A stretch of DNA of 64,000 bases, taken from positions 3,367,501 through 3,431,500 of the forward strand of contig NZ_CP152049.1 in NCBI RefSeq assembly GCF_038630985.1. The letters are read 5' to 3'. Of this stretch, positions 7,059-15,677 are shown piece after piece. Position 1 is the stretch's first letter. Every line of letters starts with the position of its first letter. The notes beneath the pieces were generated by a model. That model saw nothing but the letters and a program-made list of their open reading frames with translations. It did not search any database and had not been told where the DNA came from. The translations under genes were made by a program, and so were the position numbers. The stretch comes from Paenibacillus sp. FSL H8-0548. GTDB taxonomy: Bacteria; Bacillota; Bacilli; Paenibacillales; Paenibacillaceae.

Positions 7059-7271
7059 TTGATTAATACCTGGTGGTGGGAAGCAATAGGAGCTCTGTTG
7101 TTTATCGGTGTAATGGTCACATCATTTTTCAGTATGTACGAATTGAAAATTGTGAAAGAGACAAAAGAAAAACTGCCCAACGCCAATTGGACAGTAAGTG
7201 ATGCATGTAAAACTATTAGTTGTTTAAATCATAACACGGTTCGACATAATCGGCAACGGGGGATTACATAA
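7059..7271 (+). CDS. small single-pass membrane protein
   Basis: TTG start after AGGAGG; 70 residues. A hydrophobic segment EAIGALLFIGVMVTSFFSMY (about residues 8-27) predicts one membrane span, followed by a basic cytoplasmic-looking tail. The stop codon overlaps the ATG of the next small gene (TAATG), implying coupling. Function unknown. Confidence 0.6.
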   Translation: MINTWWWEAIGALLFIGVMVTSFFSMYELKIVKETKEKLPNANWTVSDACKTISCLNHNTVRHNRQRGIT

Positions 7272-7420
7272 TGGAAAAACTATTTTCTTTTTATCTTTGT
7301 GACAATCAGAAATGTGAAGGGCTGTATGCAATCGATCCAAATCTGACGGAAGAACCGAGCTGCCCTTATTGTACACATCCGTATTTTAGTCACGTGATTG
7401 ATAAAGTTGTCGCGCTGTAA
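7271..7420 (+). CDS. 49-residue zinc-ribbon protein
   Basis: This short gene starts with ATG at 7271, inside the TAATG overlap with the preceding gene. Cysteines at residues 10, 15, 31 and 34 (CDNQKC ... CPYC) with nearby histidines fit a small zinc-binding ribbon. Coupling to the upstream membrane protein and the regular codon structure support a real gene. Function unknown; small zinc ribbons are frequent in phage early regions. Confidence 0.55.
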   Translation: MEKLFSFYLCDNQKCEGLYAIDPNLTEEPSCPYCTHPYFSHVIDKVVAL

Positions 7421-7525
7421 TAGCGCTTGTAAGGCGATAGAGGCGATTGCCTTTATCGTCAGGTGTCTCAAGCGTCAGCTGGGGACCTCTGACGATGCAG
7501 AGCAAGCATAAGGGAGGGACAGCAA

Positions 7526-7720
7526 ATGATTGTGCTAAAGGATGACAAAGTTCGTCTAGCGAACGGGGATGTTGGCATTGTGACCGAAGTATGGGGACAA
7601 GCTAGACCATTCATGTGGTTTAACCGCGAATCAGATAATGTTTCTATCCCTTTGCCTGCATCAAAAGTTGTAGAAGTATTTCCACGTCCTAAGAAGTATG
7701 GAGGGGGGTGGAAGGATTGA
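7526..7720 (+). CDS. small KOW/SH3-like protein
   Basis: ATG at 7526 follows GGGAGGGACAGC. The 64-residue protein begins MIVLKDDKVRLANGDVGIVTEVW, a beta-barrel signature (binding loop G-D-V-G-I-V) seen in KOW or SH3-like folds. The C-terminus is Gly/Lys-rich. It overlaps the next small gene by 4 bp. No specific function can be given. Confidence 0.6.
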   Translation: MIVLKDDKVRLANGDVGIVTEVWGQARPFMWFNRESDNVSIPLPASKVVEVFPRPKKYGGGWKD

Positions 7721-7869
7721 AAAACGGGAAAGTCCCTACTCGTAAGCAGAAAAATGCAATCTCAAGTGTAAAGCTTACTCCTGCAAATTGGCTTGTTTTT
7801 AAGGTTGAGCCAAATCGATTGCATATTGTTCACCGCATCTCAGAAAAAACAAGAGTCATTCATGCATAG
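7717..7869 (+). CDS. 50-residue phage protein, DUF6906-like
   Basis: TTG start at 7717, overlapping the previous stop. The protein begins MKNGKVPTRKQKNAISSVKL and continues with PANWLVFKVEPNRLHIVHR...TRVI. This resembles, from memory, the short phage family DUF6906 (KNGKkpTR.QK ... P.NWLv.k ... vvHR.tgktR). Members are about 50 residues and lie among early phage genes. Function is unknown. Confidence 0.55.
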   Translation: MKNGKVPTRKQKNAISSVKLTPANWLVFKVEPNRLHIVHRISEKTRVIHA

Positions 7870-7904
7870 TCTTCTAATTTCTTTAATGAAGGGAGGTGAA
7901 ATCC

Positions 7905-8285
7905 ATGAAGATTAGTGTTAATTCACTCGCTGGCGGTGCGGTTGCAGAGCAAATTGAACGTGAACTACGCCGTATCGCTGATAACGTGCTCGATCCGAAC
8001 ACTAGCGCAACCGCTGCTCGTAAGCTGACGATCAGCATCACGATCAAGCCTGACAAGGACAGGCAGTCAGCTGCCGTCGATACTCAGGTCAATGCATCGC
8101 TTGCGGGGAGAGAAGGCGTTCCGTCAAGATTTGTTTTTGATTATGACCAAGAGGGTGACGGTGTGGTTGCCGAGCTCGTAACCCATGATCGTAATCAAAT
8201 GATGTTTAACAATTCAGGTACGGTTGTAGATGGCGCTGGAGAGCAGCCAGACAAAAAGGTCGTTAATATGTCGCCTTACAGGTAA
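7905..8285 (+). CDS. phage protein of the so-called replication terminator family
   Basis: The ATG at 7905 follows GGGAGGTG; a GTG at 7896 would overlap that site. The 126-residue protein matches, by memory, a phage family often labelled 'replication terminator protein': ...GGAVAEQIERELRRIADNVLDPNTSATAARKLTISITIKP. The label has little experimental support. It precedes other early nucleic-acid genes and may act in replication control. Confidence 0.6.
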   Translation: MKISVNSLAGGAVAEQIERELRRIADNVLDPNTSATAARKLTISITIKPDKDRQSAAVDTQVNASLAGREGVPSRFVFDYDQEGDGVVAELVTHDRNQMMFNNSGTVVDGAGEQPDKKVVNMSPYR

Positions 8286-8317
8286 TGAAATTCAATTAAA
8301 TGGAGGTTCACCATACC

Positions 8318-9058
8318 ATGATTAAAGAAGCAATTGATAAAATATTAAGTCTTTCCAAGCATACAGCTCCTATCCAGACAGCATTTATCGCTGGCAGGAC
8401 CTATACGACTGCTGAGCTGAGCCGTATCTCGGCAGCCACAATTAGCAATATTGACGTTCATAATTTGAGCGGCATTGTGGAGTATTTAGAGTCGGACTTT
8501 GACAAACAACTGCCTGTCATCATTCACGTTATTTCGCCAACTGAGGTTCACGTCTTAACTGGATTAAATGGCGATTCAAACAGGAGCACACTTGTTAAAG
8601 CGTCTGCCTTGCTTCCGCGAATCGAATTTAATAAATATCTCGATATTGAGTCATTTAATATTCTGCTTCAAAGCTGCTTTGTTCCTAACTCGTTTGAAGA
8701 TGGGCTGCCAAACGATCGTGAAATTGTGCTGAAACTGGTAGGCAATGTTAAAGACGAGGAAGTTGTATCTGTTGGTGATAACGGCATTAGTCAATCCGTT
8801 ACGGCTAAAACGGGTGTTGCGACGGTTGAGCCTGTCGTAGTACCTAATCCCGTTCATCTTAAGCCTTTCAGGACCTTTGTAGAGATCGAACAGCCTCTAT
8901 CATCCTTTGTACTTAGAATGCAGAAAGGGCCTACAGCGGCATTGTTCGAAGCTGACGGAGGCGTTTGGAAGGTTGTTGCTATATCTGCAATTAAAGAGTA
9001 TTTCGCTGGTCTACTGAAGAAACGCATTGAAGCAGGCGAGGTTGTTATTGTAGGTTAA
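8318..9058 (+). CDS. DUF2303/YfdQ-like phage protein
   Basis: ATG at 8318 after ATGGAGGTTC; 246 residues. The C-terminal part (LKPFRTFVEIEQPLSSFVLRM...ALFEADGGVWKVVAI.AIKEYF) recalls the DUF2303/YfdQ family of phage and conjugative-element proteins, whose function is not established. The N-terminal 130 residues look alpha/beta. It lies in the early operon directly before the PcfK/PcfJ-like pair. Assignment is from memory. Confidence 0.5.
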   Translation: MIKEAIDKILSLSKHTAPIQTAFIAGRTYTTAELSRISAATISNIDVHNLSGIVEYLESDFDKQLPVIIHVISPTEVHVLTGLNGDSNRSTLVKASALLPRIEFNKYLDIESFNILLQSCFVPNSFEDGLPNDREIVLKLVGNVKDEEVVSVGDNGISQSVTAKTGVATVEPVVVPNPVHLKPFRTFVEIEQPLSSFVLRMQKGPTAALFEADGGVWKVVAISAIKEYFAGLLKKRIEAGEVVIVG

Positions 9059-9076
9059 TATTTTCATTAATCTGTA

Positions 9077-9109
9077 TCAGGGGCTTCGGCCCCTGATTAA
9101 TCAGGAGGG
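9077..9109 (+). promoter_or_regulatory. UUCG hairpin overlapping a ribosome-site palindrome
   Basis: TCAGGGGC-TTCG-GCCCCTGA (9077-9096) is a perfect 8-bp stem with a UUCG loop. Its 3' arm is shared with CCTGATTAATCAGG (9092-9105), a second palindrome that covers the first bases of the AGGAGGG ribosome site at 9103-9109. The two structures exclude each other, so they could form a translational switch. Confidence 0.45.
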
Positions 9110-9115
9110 TAAGAA

Positions 9116-9451
9116 ATGTTACAGCAAGCATTACAGAAGCTGAGCGCCGAGATAGGAGCAGCTGATAAGAAAAATAAGTATGTGCCGGTTATCGGAGGTT
9201 TTTTGATCAATCATGTTCGCGAGAATCCAGATCAAGCGGCTCTCATTTTGACTAAAGGTAAGACTATTGACGGCAGCTTAGCGGAGATGGCTAAGGTCGC
9301 ACAAAAGGAAGCTTATAAAGGCCGCGCTGTGATGTCTGATGAGGATGGGTTCAATATTGTTTTGAAATATTTCGGAGTGACCATTCCTGACCTGCCAATA
9401 GCTCCGGCTGCACCAGCCAGTTTTGCAGTATCGATTGATGATCTTCTGTAA
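9116..9451 (+). CDS. PcfK/AcrIIA9-like protein, candidate Cas9 inhibitor
   Basis: The ATG at 9116 follows AGGAGGGTAAGAA. The 111-residue protein has the features I associate with PcfK-like/AcrIIA9-family proteins: FLINHVRENPDQAALILT, then KTIDGSLAEMAKVAQKEA, then DEDGFNIVLKYFGV. AcrIIA9 blocks type II-A Cas9. Most family members are untested, and PcfK itself comes from a conjugative plasmid, where it lies next to PcfJ. Here too a PcfJ-like gene follows 14 bp downstream. Anti-CRISPR activity is therefore a possibility and not shown. Confidence 0.6.
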   Translation: MLQQALQKLSAEIGAADKKNKYVPVIGGFLINHVRENPDQAALILTKGKTIDGSLAEMAKVAQKEAYKGRAVMSDEDGFNIVLKYFGVTIPDLPIAPAAPASFAVSIDDLL

Positions 9452-9465
9452 GGGGGATAGTACAC

Positions 9466-11046
9466 ATGACGCTTGTTAATCAGAAGAAAGAGAAGCAGGA
9501 ACGGGAAGCGTTTCTAGCACATTTTCCACCGGACATCAGTCAAAAGGTAAGAGATTATGTCCGCGATGTAATCTTTCTGAATAGCCGTTACCTGTTCACC
9601 ACACGCGAGAACAAGCTCCAGTATGGTTATTGTACTCATTGCGAACAAAAATACCGTACCAAAGGGCTGAAGCAAAATGAGAAAGTAGAGTGCAGGCAAT
9701 GCGGTTCTACTTGTATTGTCAAAAAAAGCGGATTAGGTAGAAGTTATCTTATTGATCGTGCCCATATCGTCTTTTACGAGAAATCAGTTGTTGACTCGCA
9801 AGCTATGGTTGCTAGAAGCATGAGTGTGGCACGCGACTACCGCGGCGATTATATGAAAGTTGAAACACTTTATTCTCCATCCGCGATGTACTTATTTAAA
9901 ATGGGCGAATCTGTCATGTACGAACCAAATTGGGGATCAAAGGAGTGGAGAAAGCGAGAGTCCATCAAGTCTGAATATTCATACGCCTACACTGGCGGCT
10001 ATAGGTCGACTTGCCCTAAAGAATGGATTATAGAGGCTGCAGCAGGAACACCATTCCAGTTCAGCACTTGGGAAGACTATCATGAGGCGGACAACGTTAA
10101 GATTTTTGATTTATTCAGTCGGTATCCATGCATTGAATATCTAACAAAATTGAATATGAAGTATTTTGTTTCGGCTAAGCTCCATGGACTAAAAACATAT
10201 GGAGCAATTAATTGGAGCGGTAAAACGATTGATAAGGTATTGAAGCTCGAAAAGCAGAGAGTTAAGGAATTTGTTTCCAATCTCAAAAATATCAACAATC
10301 CTCTTACACTGAGATTGTTTCAAATTTCAATTAAGGAACGCTCAGGCTACCAACTGCACGAATTAGATAATATTGCAGGCAAGTTAGAGAATTGCTGGTC
10401 ATTGTTTCAAAAGATGCTGAAGCATGCAACGCTTCGTCGATCAGTTAATTTTGTGATGAAGCAACTCGCTGTTGAAAAGAAAGCGAAACGGGGAGTTGGA
10501 GCGTATTCGGTTTTGGTTACTTTGAGGGATTATCTTGCTGATTGCGATAAATTGGGCTTGAACTTGCAAGATGATGCCATTCTGTTTCCAAAAAATTTAC
10601 ATGTGGCGCATCTGAATACGACTCAACAAGTGAAGTACAAGGAGAGCGAGGAGCTTAATCATCTCATCCAGCTCAGTTTAAAGCGGAGATCAAAATATAC
10701 ATTTGAACAAGATGGATTCATTATTAGAGCGGCGGCTGACACTAAAGAACTTATTAATGAAGGAAAACAGTTACGACATTGTGTAGGTTCATACGCTGAT
10801 AGATATGCAAAAGGAAAATGTGACATCTTGGTTATCCGGTATGTTTCGGAGCCGGAAAAGCCATTTTTCACAATGGAAATATTAAACGGGAAGATTGTGC
10901 AATGCAGAGGTAAAAGTAACTGCAGTATGACTGAGGATGTTAAAGCTTTCGTAGAGCAGTTTGAAAATATAAAGCTTAAGCAAAAGAAAAAGAACAAAAC
11001 AATTGTTTCCGGTAGTATGCCGGAACTTCAGGAGGCAGCAGTATGA
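9466..11046 (+). CDS. PcfJ-like protein
   Basis: ATG at 9466 after AGGGGG; 526 residues. An N-terminal zinc-ribbon-like segment (CTHCEQKY...CRQCGSTC, residues about 51-79) is followed by a helical middle. The C-terminal PcfJ core contains LINEGKQLRHCVGSYADRYAKG, CDILVIRYVSEPEKPFFTMEI and VQCRGKSNCSMTEDVKAFVE. PcfJ-like proteins occur on conjugative plasmids (pCF10) and many phages with unknown biochemical role. The PcfK-PcfJ order is conserved here. The stop overlaps the next start by ATGA. Confidence 0.75.
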   Translation: MTLVNQKKEKQEREAFLAHFPPDISQKVRDYVRDVIFLNSRYLFTTRENKLQYGYCTHCEQKYRTKGLKQNEKVECRQCGSTCIVKKSGLGRSYLIDRAHIVFYEKSVVDSQAMVARSMSVARDYRGDYMKVETLYSPSAMYLFKMGESVMYEPNWGSKEWRKRESIKSEYSYAYTGGYRSTCPKEWIIEAAAGTPFQFSTWEDYHEADNVKIFDLFSRYPCIEYLTKLNMKYFVSAKLHGLKTYGAINWSGKTIDKVLKLEKQRVKEFVSNLKNINNPLTLRLFQISIKERSGYQLHELDNIAGKLENCWSLFQKMLKHATLRRSVNFVMKQLAVEKKAKRGVGAYSVLVTLRDYLADCDKLGLNLQDDAILFPKNLHVAHLNTTQQVKYKESEELNHLIQLSLKRRSKYTFEQDGFIIRAAADTKELINEGKQLRHCVGSYADRYAKGKCDILVIRYVSEPEKPFFTMEILNGKIVQCRGKSNCSMTEDVKAFVEQFENIKLKQKKKNKTIVSGSMPELQEAAV

Positions 11047-12086
11047 GTGAAGCAATAGCAAAGCAGGATGTAGCGATTATACCAGCACCGGTAGTTGATA
11101 CCAGCTTAAGTACTCGATCCGTTGAGGTTATCGCGGCCGAGATCAGAAGCATTGATGACCAGGCGCGGAAGGTTGTTCTTCAGTCCGCCATTGATATTGG
11201 CCATCGTCTACACGAAGCAAAAACTCTTGTAGCGCATGGCGAATGGGGCGAGTGGCTTAAGACCAACGTCAATTATAGCCAATCTACAGCAGGCAATTTC
11301 ATGAAGATAGCTACTGACTATCAAAGTACTCCTGCACTTTCGAATTTGTCTTATAGCCAAGCGGTCGCCTTGCTCAGTCTACCAGCCGAGGATCGGGAAA
11401 CCTTCGTGGAAGAGAACAACGCTGCTGAAATGTCTACTCGTGAGTTGCAAGCAGCCATTAAAGAAAAGCAAGAGCTCGAAAGGAAGCTAGCTCAGCAAAA
11501 AGAGCAATATGATAAGTGGGCTAAAGGGCAAAAAGAACAATTTGATAAACTCTCAGCTCAAGAGAAAAGCGAACGCGACGCATTGTATGAACAATATCAG
11601 CTTGAAACTAACCTCCGCCAGGCTCAAGAGGACAGAGTTCGCGAGCTTGAACAGGAAGTAGAGAAAGCACAGAATGCTGGCGGTGATGTAAAAGAGACAG
11701 CAAAGATTAAAACAGAGCTTCGAAAGGCTGAGAAGGCCGCTAGCGACTCGAAAAAGAAGATAGAAGAGTTAGGATCAGCGATGAAGCAGAAAGAGGCAGA
11801 GCTTGAACAGACTGTCACAGCTCGTCTTGCAGAGCAACGTCTGGAACTGGAGAAGCAGGCAGTTGAAAAGGAAAAAGGATTGAATGAACAGCTTGCTAAG
11901 CTGAATCAGCAGCTCGATAGAAGTAATAATGAAGCTTTCCTAAAAGCCAAACTGCAGCTTCAACAGATCATTTCTCAAGGTGATGTGTTGGTCAAAGCAA
12001 TTGCGGACATTAAAGAGCCAGAGGAACAAGTGAAGCTTAAAGAAGCAGCTAAGATCGTTGCGGACAAGCTAAAGGCATTATTTTAA
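11043..12086 (+). CDS. DUF3102 coiled-coil phage protein
   Basis: The start overlaps the PcfJ stop by ATGA. The protein has 347 residues. An N-terminal DUF3102-type domain (RKVVLQSAIDIGHRLHEAKT, then HGEWGEWLKTNVNYSQSTAGNFMKIA) is followed by a very long Glu/Lys/Gln-rich coiled coil (about residues 125-320). DUF3102 proteins are common in Gram-positive prophages and plasmids next to replication genes. Function is unknown; the coiled coil suggests oligomerisation or DNA-associated assembly. Confidence 0.75.
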   Translation: MSEAIAKQDVAIIPAPVVDTSLSTRSVEVIAAEIRSIDDQARKVVLQSAIDIGHRLHEAKTLVAHGEWGEWLKTNVNYSQSTAGNFMKIATDYQSTPALSNLSYSQAVALLSLPAEDRETFVEENNAAEMSTRELQAAIKEKQELERKLAQQKEQYDKWAKGQKEQFDKLSAQEKSERDALYEQYQLETNLRQAQEDRVRELEQEVEKAQNAGGDVKETAKIKTELRKAEKAASDSKKKIEELGSAMKQKEAELEQTVTARLAEQRLELEKQAVEKEKGLNEQLAKLNQQLDRSNNEAFLKAKLQLQQIISQGDVLVKAIADIKEPEEQVKLKEAAKIVADKLKALF

Positions 12087-12118
12087 ACGATTGAAAATAC
12101 CGAATGGGAGGGGCGTGT

Positions 12119-13000
12119 ATGCAACCCACACTGACTGAACCGTCCCTGGATAGCTTGATGGATCAATATGAAGATATAGGTGGTCCTGAGACGTTCGGGC
12201 CTAACGGGACGGCCATTATCTTAGCGATATGGCGTAAGTCAAGAAAGCTCGGATGGCTTCCATCCTTTACTATGACTAACACCGAGTTACATTATCAAAC
12301 GGGCATCAAGAGTCGCGAGACTATTAATACATATCGCGAGATGCTTGCTGATGAAAACATCATTCATTATTCTGCACCGCCTCGTGGGAAATCGAAAGGC
12401 GATTACGTGATAAACGTAAACTTTAGCAAGAAAGTTGTCCATAAAATGGACAACTCAAGCGACAACAATGGTCAAGTTGTCCAAGAAATGGACCACTTTT
12501 CGAAAGAAATGAAAAAACCTGTCCAAAATATGGACAACTCTGTGGACACTGTATTAAGAGATCTTAAAGATACTATTACTACTATTCCCATTGTTAATTT
12601 AAGCCAATCGGAAATTATGAATGGCATGATAGCGATTCTGAATGCTTATTGCAAATTGCACAACCGATTGGATTTGCATGTAAGACCGCGTGAACGTGAA
12701 GCCATGGGTAAGATGGTCGCCGGAGGGATGCCGATCCCTTTTACCATCCGAACTATGGAGCTCCTACTTGAGGATAAGCGAACGCGTGAAGGTAAGAATT
12801 TCAAACTTCCAACCAGCTTTTTATATTTTGTGGATGGCATTAACGAGGCTTGGCACAATTCTCAGACGATTACGGTATACCAAGAATCCATAACTAGCGA
12901 GGTGCCAGTTCCTGTAGTTTCCCTTGCATCGCAAAAACGTACAAAGCAGCAGCAATCATTTGATTTATTGGATCAAATCGCGATGGAGGAAAGCATATGA
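12119..13000 (+). CDS. phage replication initiation protein (O-like)
   Basis: The start at 12119 (MQPTLTEPSLD) is preceded by GGGAGGGG; an upstream ATG lies before this site. The 293-residue protein has an N-terminal winged-helix replication-protein domain (SRKLGWLPSFTMTNTELHYQTGIKSRETINTYREML...). A linker rich in 'VVHKMDN' motifs and a C-terminal alpha-helical region follow. The position just before a G39P-like gene and DnaB indicates an origin-binding role as in lambda O or SPP1 G38P. The linker repeats the motif (V)(V/H/Q)(K/E/N)MD(N/H) three times. The replication origin may lie inside this gene, but no iterons were confirmed. Confidence 0.72.
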   Translation: MQPTLTEPSLDSLMDQYEDIGGPETFGPNGTAIILAIWRKSRKLGWLPSFTMTNTELHYQTGIKSRETINTYREMLADENIIHYSAPPRGKSKGDYVINVNFSKKVVHKMDNSSDNNGQVVQEMDHFSKEMKKPVQNMDNSVDTVLRDLKDTITTIPIVNLSQSEIMNGMIAILNAYCKLHNRLDLHVRPREREAMGKMVAGGMPIPFTIRTMELLLEDKRTREGKNFKLPTSFLYFVDGINEAWHNSQTITVYQESITSEVPVPVVSLASQKRTKQQQSFDLLDQIAMEESI

Positions 13001-13365
13001 ATAAGGCGGAGATTTCCGAAATCTTCAAACGGATCAAACGGGCATATGCTATGTTCCATATTCCTGATGAAATCAATTCTCTGAGGGAATTGGTTGAAGA
13101 ATGGTCAGATTTTTTGGCAGATATTCCTGATGAAACGGTAAAAGTGAATCTTCGGAGATATGTATTAAATCCAGATAATAAATATCCACCGCATCCAGGA
13201 GCATTAGCAAGACCGTTGGACACAAGGACAGACGCGGATCGATATCACGAGCATATGCAAGCCTCCGGTATGATGACGCTCGAGCAATGGGAATTAATGC
13301 GTAACAAGGCTGTTCCACCAACCGAAGAGCAACGAAGAAAGGTGCGTGAATTACTTGGAAAATAG
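12997..13365 (+). CDS. helicase loader/inhibitor, G39P-like
   Basis: The ATG overlaps the preceding stop (ATGA). The 122-residue protein starts KAEISEIFKRIKRAYAMFHI, followed by ELVEEWSDFLADIPDETVKVNLRRYV and NPDNKYPPHPGAL. This is the pattern of SPP1 G39P-type proteins (helical bundle) that load or restrain DnaB-type helicases. The dnaB-like gene overlaps its 3' end, supporting a shared complex. Confidence 0.7.
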   Translation: MNKAEISEIFKRIKRAYAMFHIPDEINSLRELVEEWSDFLADIPDETVKVNLRRYVLNPDNKYPPHPGALARPLDTRTDADRYHEHMQASGMMTLEQWELMRNKAVPPTEEQRRKVRELLGK

Positions 13366-14740
13366 AGTAATGCCGCACAGCATCGAGGCAGAACATGCGG
13401 TTCTTGGAGCGATACTTTTAAGCCAACAGCTTGATGGCACAGAGCGATTGGAGCCTAATCATTTTTTTATAGGCCAGCATCAAACGATTTACGAGAAGAT
13501 GCGAGAGCTTGCAGATCAAGCCAAGCCAGTTGATGTAGTATCACTTACAGTCAAACTGCAGGATGACAAGCTCCTCGATCAGGTTGGCGGGGTAAGTTAC
13601 TTGTCGAGGATGAGTGGTTCTGTTCCGACAGCAACGCGAATTGGATATTATGTGGATCTTGTTCATGATAAATATTTGCTGCGAGAAATGATCACCCTTA
13701 CGCAGCGGATGGCAAAAGAGGCTTGGGAGGCTGACGATCCGCGTAATTTGATTGCCGACATTCAATCTACAACCGCTGAAATTGCCGATCAGTCCATTAA
13801 AACTAGGGATTTCAAAACGAGTAGTGAGGTAGCGCTGAAGGTGTTTGAAAATGTAGAAGATAGATTTGCGAATTTCAGTGATGATGTGACAGGCATACCG
13901 TCTGGATACGACGATTTGGACAAGCTGACAAGTGGCTTTCAAGATAGTGATTTGATAATCGTTGCAGCTCGCCCGTCAGTAGGTAAAACGGCATTCGCCC
14001 TAAATATCGCTCAAGCTGCGGGTATAAGAGCGAAGAAAACTGTTGCACTGATTAGCTTAGAGATGTCAGCAGAACAGCTTGTACAACGGATGACAAGTGC
14101 AGAGGGCAATATTGATGCAACTAAGCTTCGTACTGGCTACATGGCGAATGGTGATTGGGAAAACTTGACCATGGCCGTTAGCTCCATATCCGAATCTAAA
14201 ATTTATATTGACGATAGCCCAGCACTAACGGTGCGGGAGATTGCAAGTAAGTGCAGACGGCTGCACAAGAGTGAAGGATTGGACATGATCGTGATTGATT
14301 ACCTTCAGCTCATTTCTGGCCGAGGCAAGTCAGGAGAGAACCGGCAGCAAGAGGTCTCTGATATTTCGCGAACGCTCAAGCAGCTCGCTCGTGAATTGAA
14401 CGTTCCTGTCATCGCTCTTTCCCAGCTCAGTCGTGGTGTTGAACAGCGCCAGGATAAACGCCCTATGATGTCAGACCTTCGTGAGTCGGGTGCAATTGAG
14501 CAGGATGCGGACATAGTGGCTTTCTTGTACCGGGATGATTACTACGATAAAGAATCAGAAAAGAAAAATATTATTGAAATTATTATTGCCAAGCAGAGGA
14601 ACGGTCCTGTCGGAACAGTAGAACTCGTATTTCATAAGCAGTTCAATAAATTTATTGGTATTGACCGTGGTCATCATTCGAATCAGCCATCTAAAGAAAA
14701 ATCAGGTAATTCTGTTCCTGACATGTATAAGGGAGCTTAA
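13346..14740 (+). CDS. dnaB: replicative DNA helicase, DnaB family
   Basis: The frame opens at GTG (13346) inside the loader gene; an alternative start is ATG at 13370 (MPHSIEAEHAVLGAIL). It has 464 residues. The N-terminal DnaB helical domain (about 10-110) is followed by a RecA-like ATPase with Walker A ARPSVGKT (about 208-215), Walker B MIVIDYLQLI, and the ALSQLSRGVEQR arginine-region motif. It unwinds phage DNA at the fork. Length is normal for the family. This is the phage copy, separate from the host gene. Confidence 0.93.
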   Translation: MNYLENRVMPHSIEAEHAVLGAILLSQQLDGTERLEPNHFFIGQHQTIYEKMRELADQAKPVDVVSLTVKLQDDKLLDQVGGVSYLSRMSGSVPTATRIGYYVDLVHDKYLLREMITLTQRMAKEAWEADDPRNLIADIQSTTAEIADQSIKTRDFKTSSEVALKVFENVEDRFANFSDDVTGIPSGYDDLDKLTSGFQDSDLIIVAARPSVGKTAFALNIAQAAGIRAKKTVALISLEMSAEQLVQRMTSAEGNIDATKLRTGYMANGDWENLTMAVSSISESKIYIDDSPALTVREIASKCRRLHKSEGLDMIVIDYLQLISGRGKSGENRQQEVSDISRTLKQLARELNVPVIALSQLSRGVEQRQDKRPMMSDLRESGAIEQDADIVAFLYRDDYYDKESEKKNIIEIIIAKQRNGPVGTVELVFHKQFNKFIGIDRGHHSNQPSKEKSGNSVPDMYKGA

Positions 14741-14751
14741 TTCTTCTTTGT

Positions 14752-14822
14752 TTTAATAACCCTTTAATAAAAAAAGAGCATTCAAGACTAAACCACCATC
14801 AAATTATTAACCAGTTATTAAA
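14752..14822. promoter_or_regulatory. candidate parC: paired 11-bp iterons
   Basis: TTTAATAA occurs at 14752-14759 and 14763-14770 (period 11). The inverted form TTATTAA occurs at 14804-14810 and 14815-14821 (period 11). Two direct-repeat pairs in inverted orientation, one helical turn apart and just before an actin-like gene, resemble the parC design of R1-type par loci. Confidence 0.5.
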
Positions 14823-14837
14823 AAGGAGAATGAAAAC

Positions 14838-15677
14838 ATGATATTTGGAATTGATGCAGGAAACCACAGTGTAAAAGTAGTGAATAAGAATGGTGCTTTT
14901 TCTTTCACTTCAGATATCGGGGAATGGCGCGAACGTAACCTCATTACGGTTTATGGGGCTGATGATATGGATTTCGAATACAACGGTCGCAAGGGTTTTG
15001 CTGGAACACTTGCACGTTTCGAAAGCGAGTTCTCAGGTAGCATTAAAGGAGATACCAAAGCAAATGAGGATGCCAAGCTTCGTGTGCTGCTTGCAGTTCA
15101 TCAATATTCAAAAGATGTGGATAACGCTATCGTTGTAGGGCAACCGATAAGCAAACACACGGATATAGAAAAAACAGCCATCAAGAACATGCTCATTGGC
15201 GAACATACGATGACAGTAAATGGCGAGACCAAGACATTTAAAATCAATCGGGTCGAAGTAGGAGCAGAATGCGCTTCTGTTGGAATGCTTGAACCAACTC
15301 CTGGTCACTTTCACATAGTGGATCTGGGAGGCGGCACATTAAATTGGGCGACATGTTATTTCGACGGTGAGTTTGTTCGGAAGATAGACAGGGATTCGGA
15401 CACAGAACTATTCGGGATGGATACGGTCAAGCAAGCAGATATTTCGGCGATGGCAAGGCTGCTTATATCAAAAACGCAATCAAAATGGTCAAAGGATAAT
15501 CCCGTCCGGGTAATTGGTGGCGTGGCCGATAAGTTAGCAGAGGCTCTGCAAAGTCATTATGTTCAAGCAGTTCCTTATGAGCCGGTGATTAATGACGTTC
15601 GTGTTTCTCCAACATTCGGAAGTGCTGCAGCCTTTTTTGCAATAGCCAAGGGGGTCTATGGTGAGCAAAGAGGATAA
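14838..15677 (+). CDS. ParM/Alp-like actin homologue
   Basis: ATG at 14838 after AAAAGGAGAATG; 279 residues. Actin-fold nucleotide signatures are visible: phosphate 1 IFGIDAGNHSVKVV at the N-terminus, phosphate 2 HIVDLGGGTLNWA (about residues 155-167) and the adenosine motif VRVIGGVADKLAEAL. Plasmid ParM and phage/plasmid Alp proteins polymerise to push or position DNA. The gene overlaps a small RHH-type protein downstream and has paired 11-bp repeats upstream, the standard parC-parM-parR layout. It may position phage DNA before or during replication. Confidence 0.82.
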   Translation: MIFGIDAGNHSVKVVNKNGAFSFTSDIGEWRERNLITVYGADDMDFEYNGRKGFAGTLARFESEFSGSIKGDTKANEDAKLRVLLAVHQYSKDVDNAIVVGQPISKHTDIEKTAIKNMLIGEHTMTVNGETKTFKINRVEVGAECASVGMLEPTPGHFHIVDLGGGTLNWATCYFDGEFVRKIDRDSDTELFGMDTVKQADISAMARLLISKTQSKWSKDNPVRVIGGVADKLAEALQSHYVQAVPYEPVINDVRVSPTFGSAAAFFAIAKGVYGEQRG

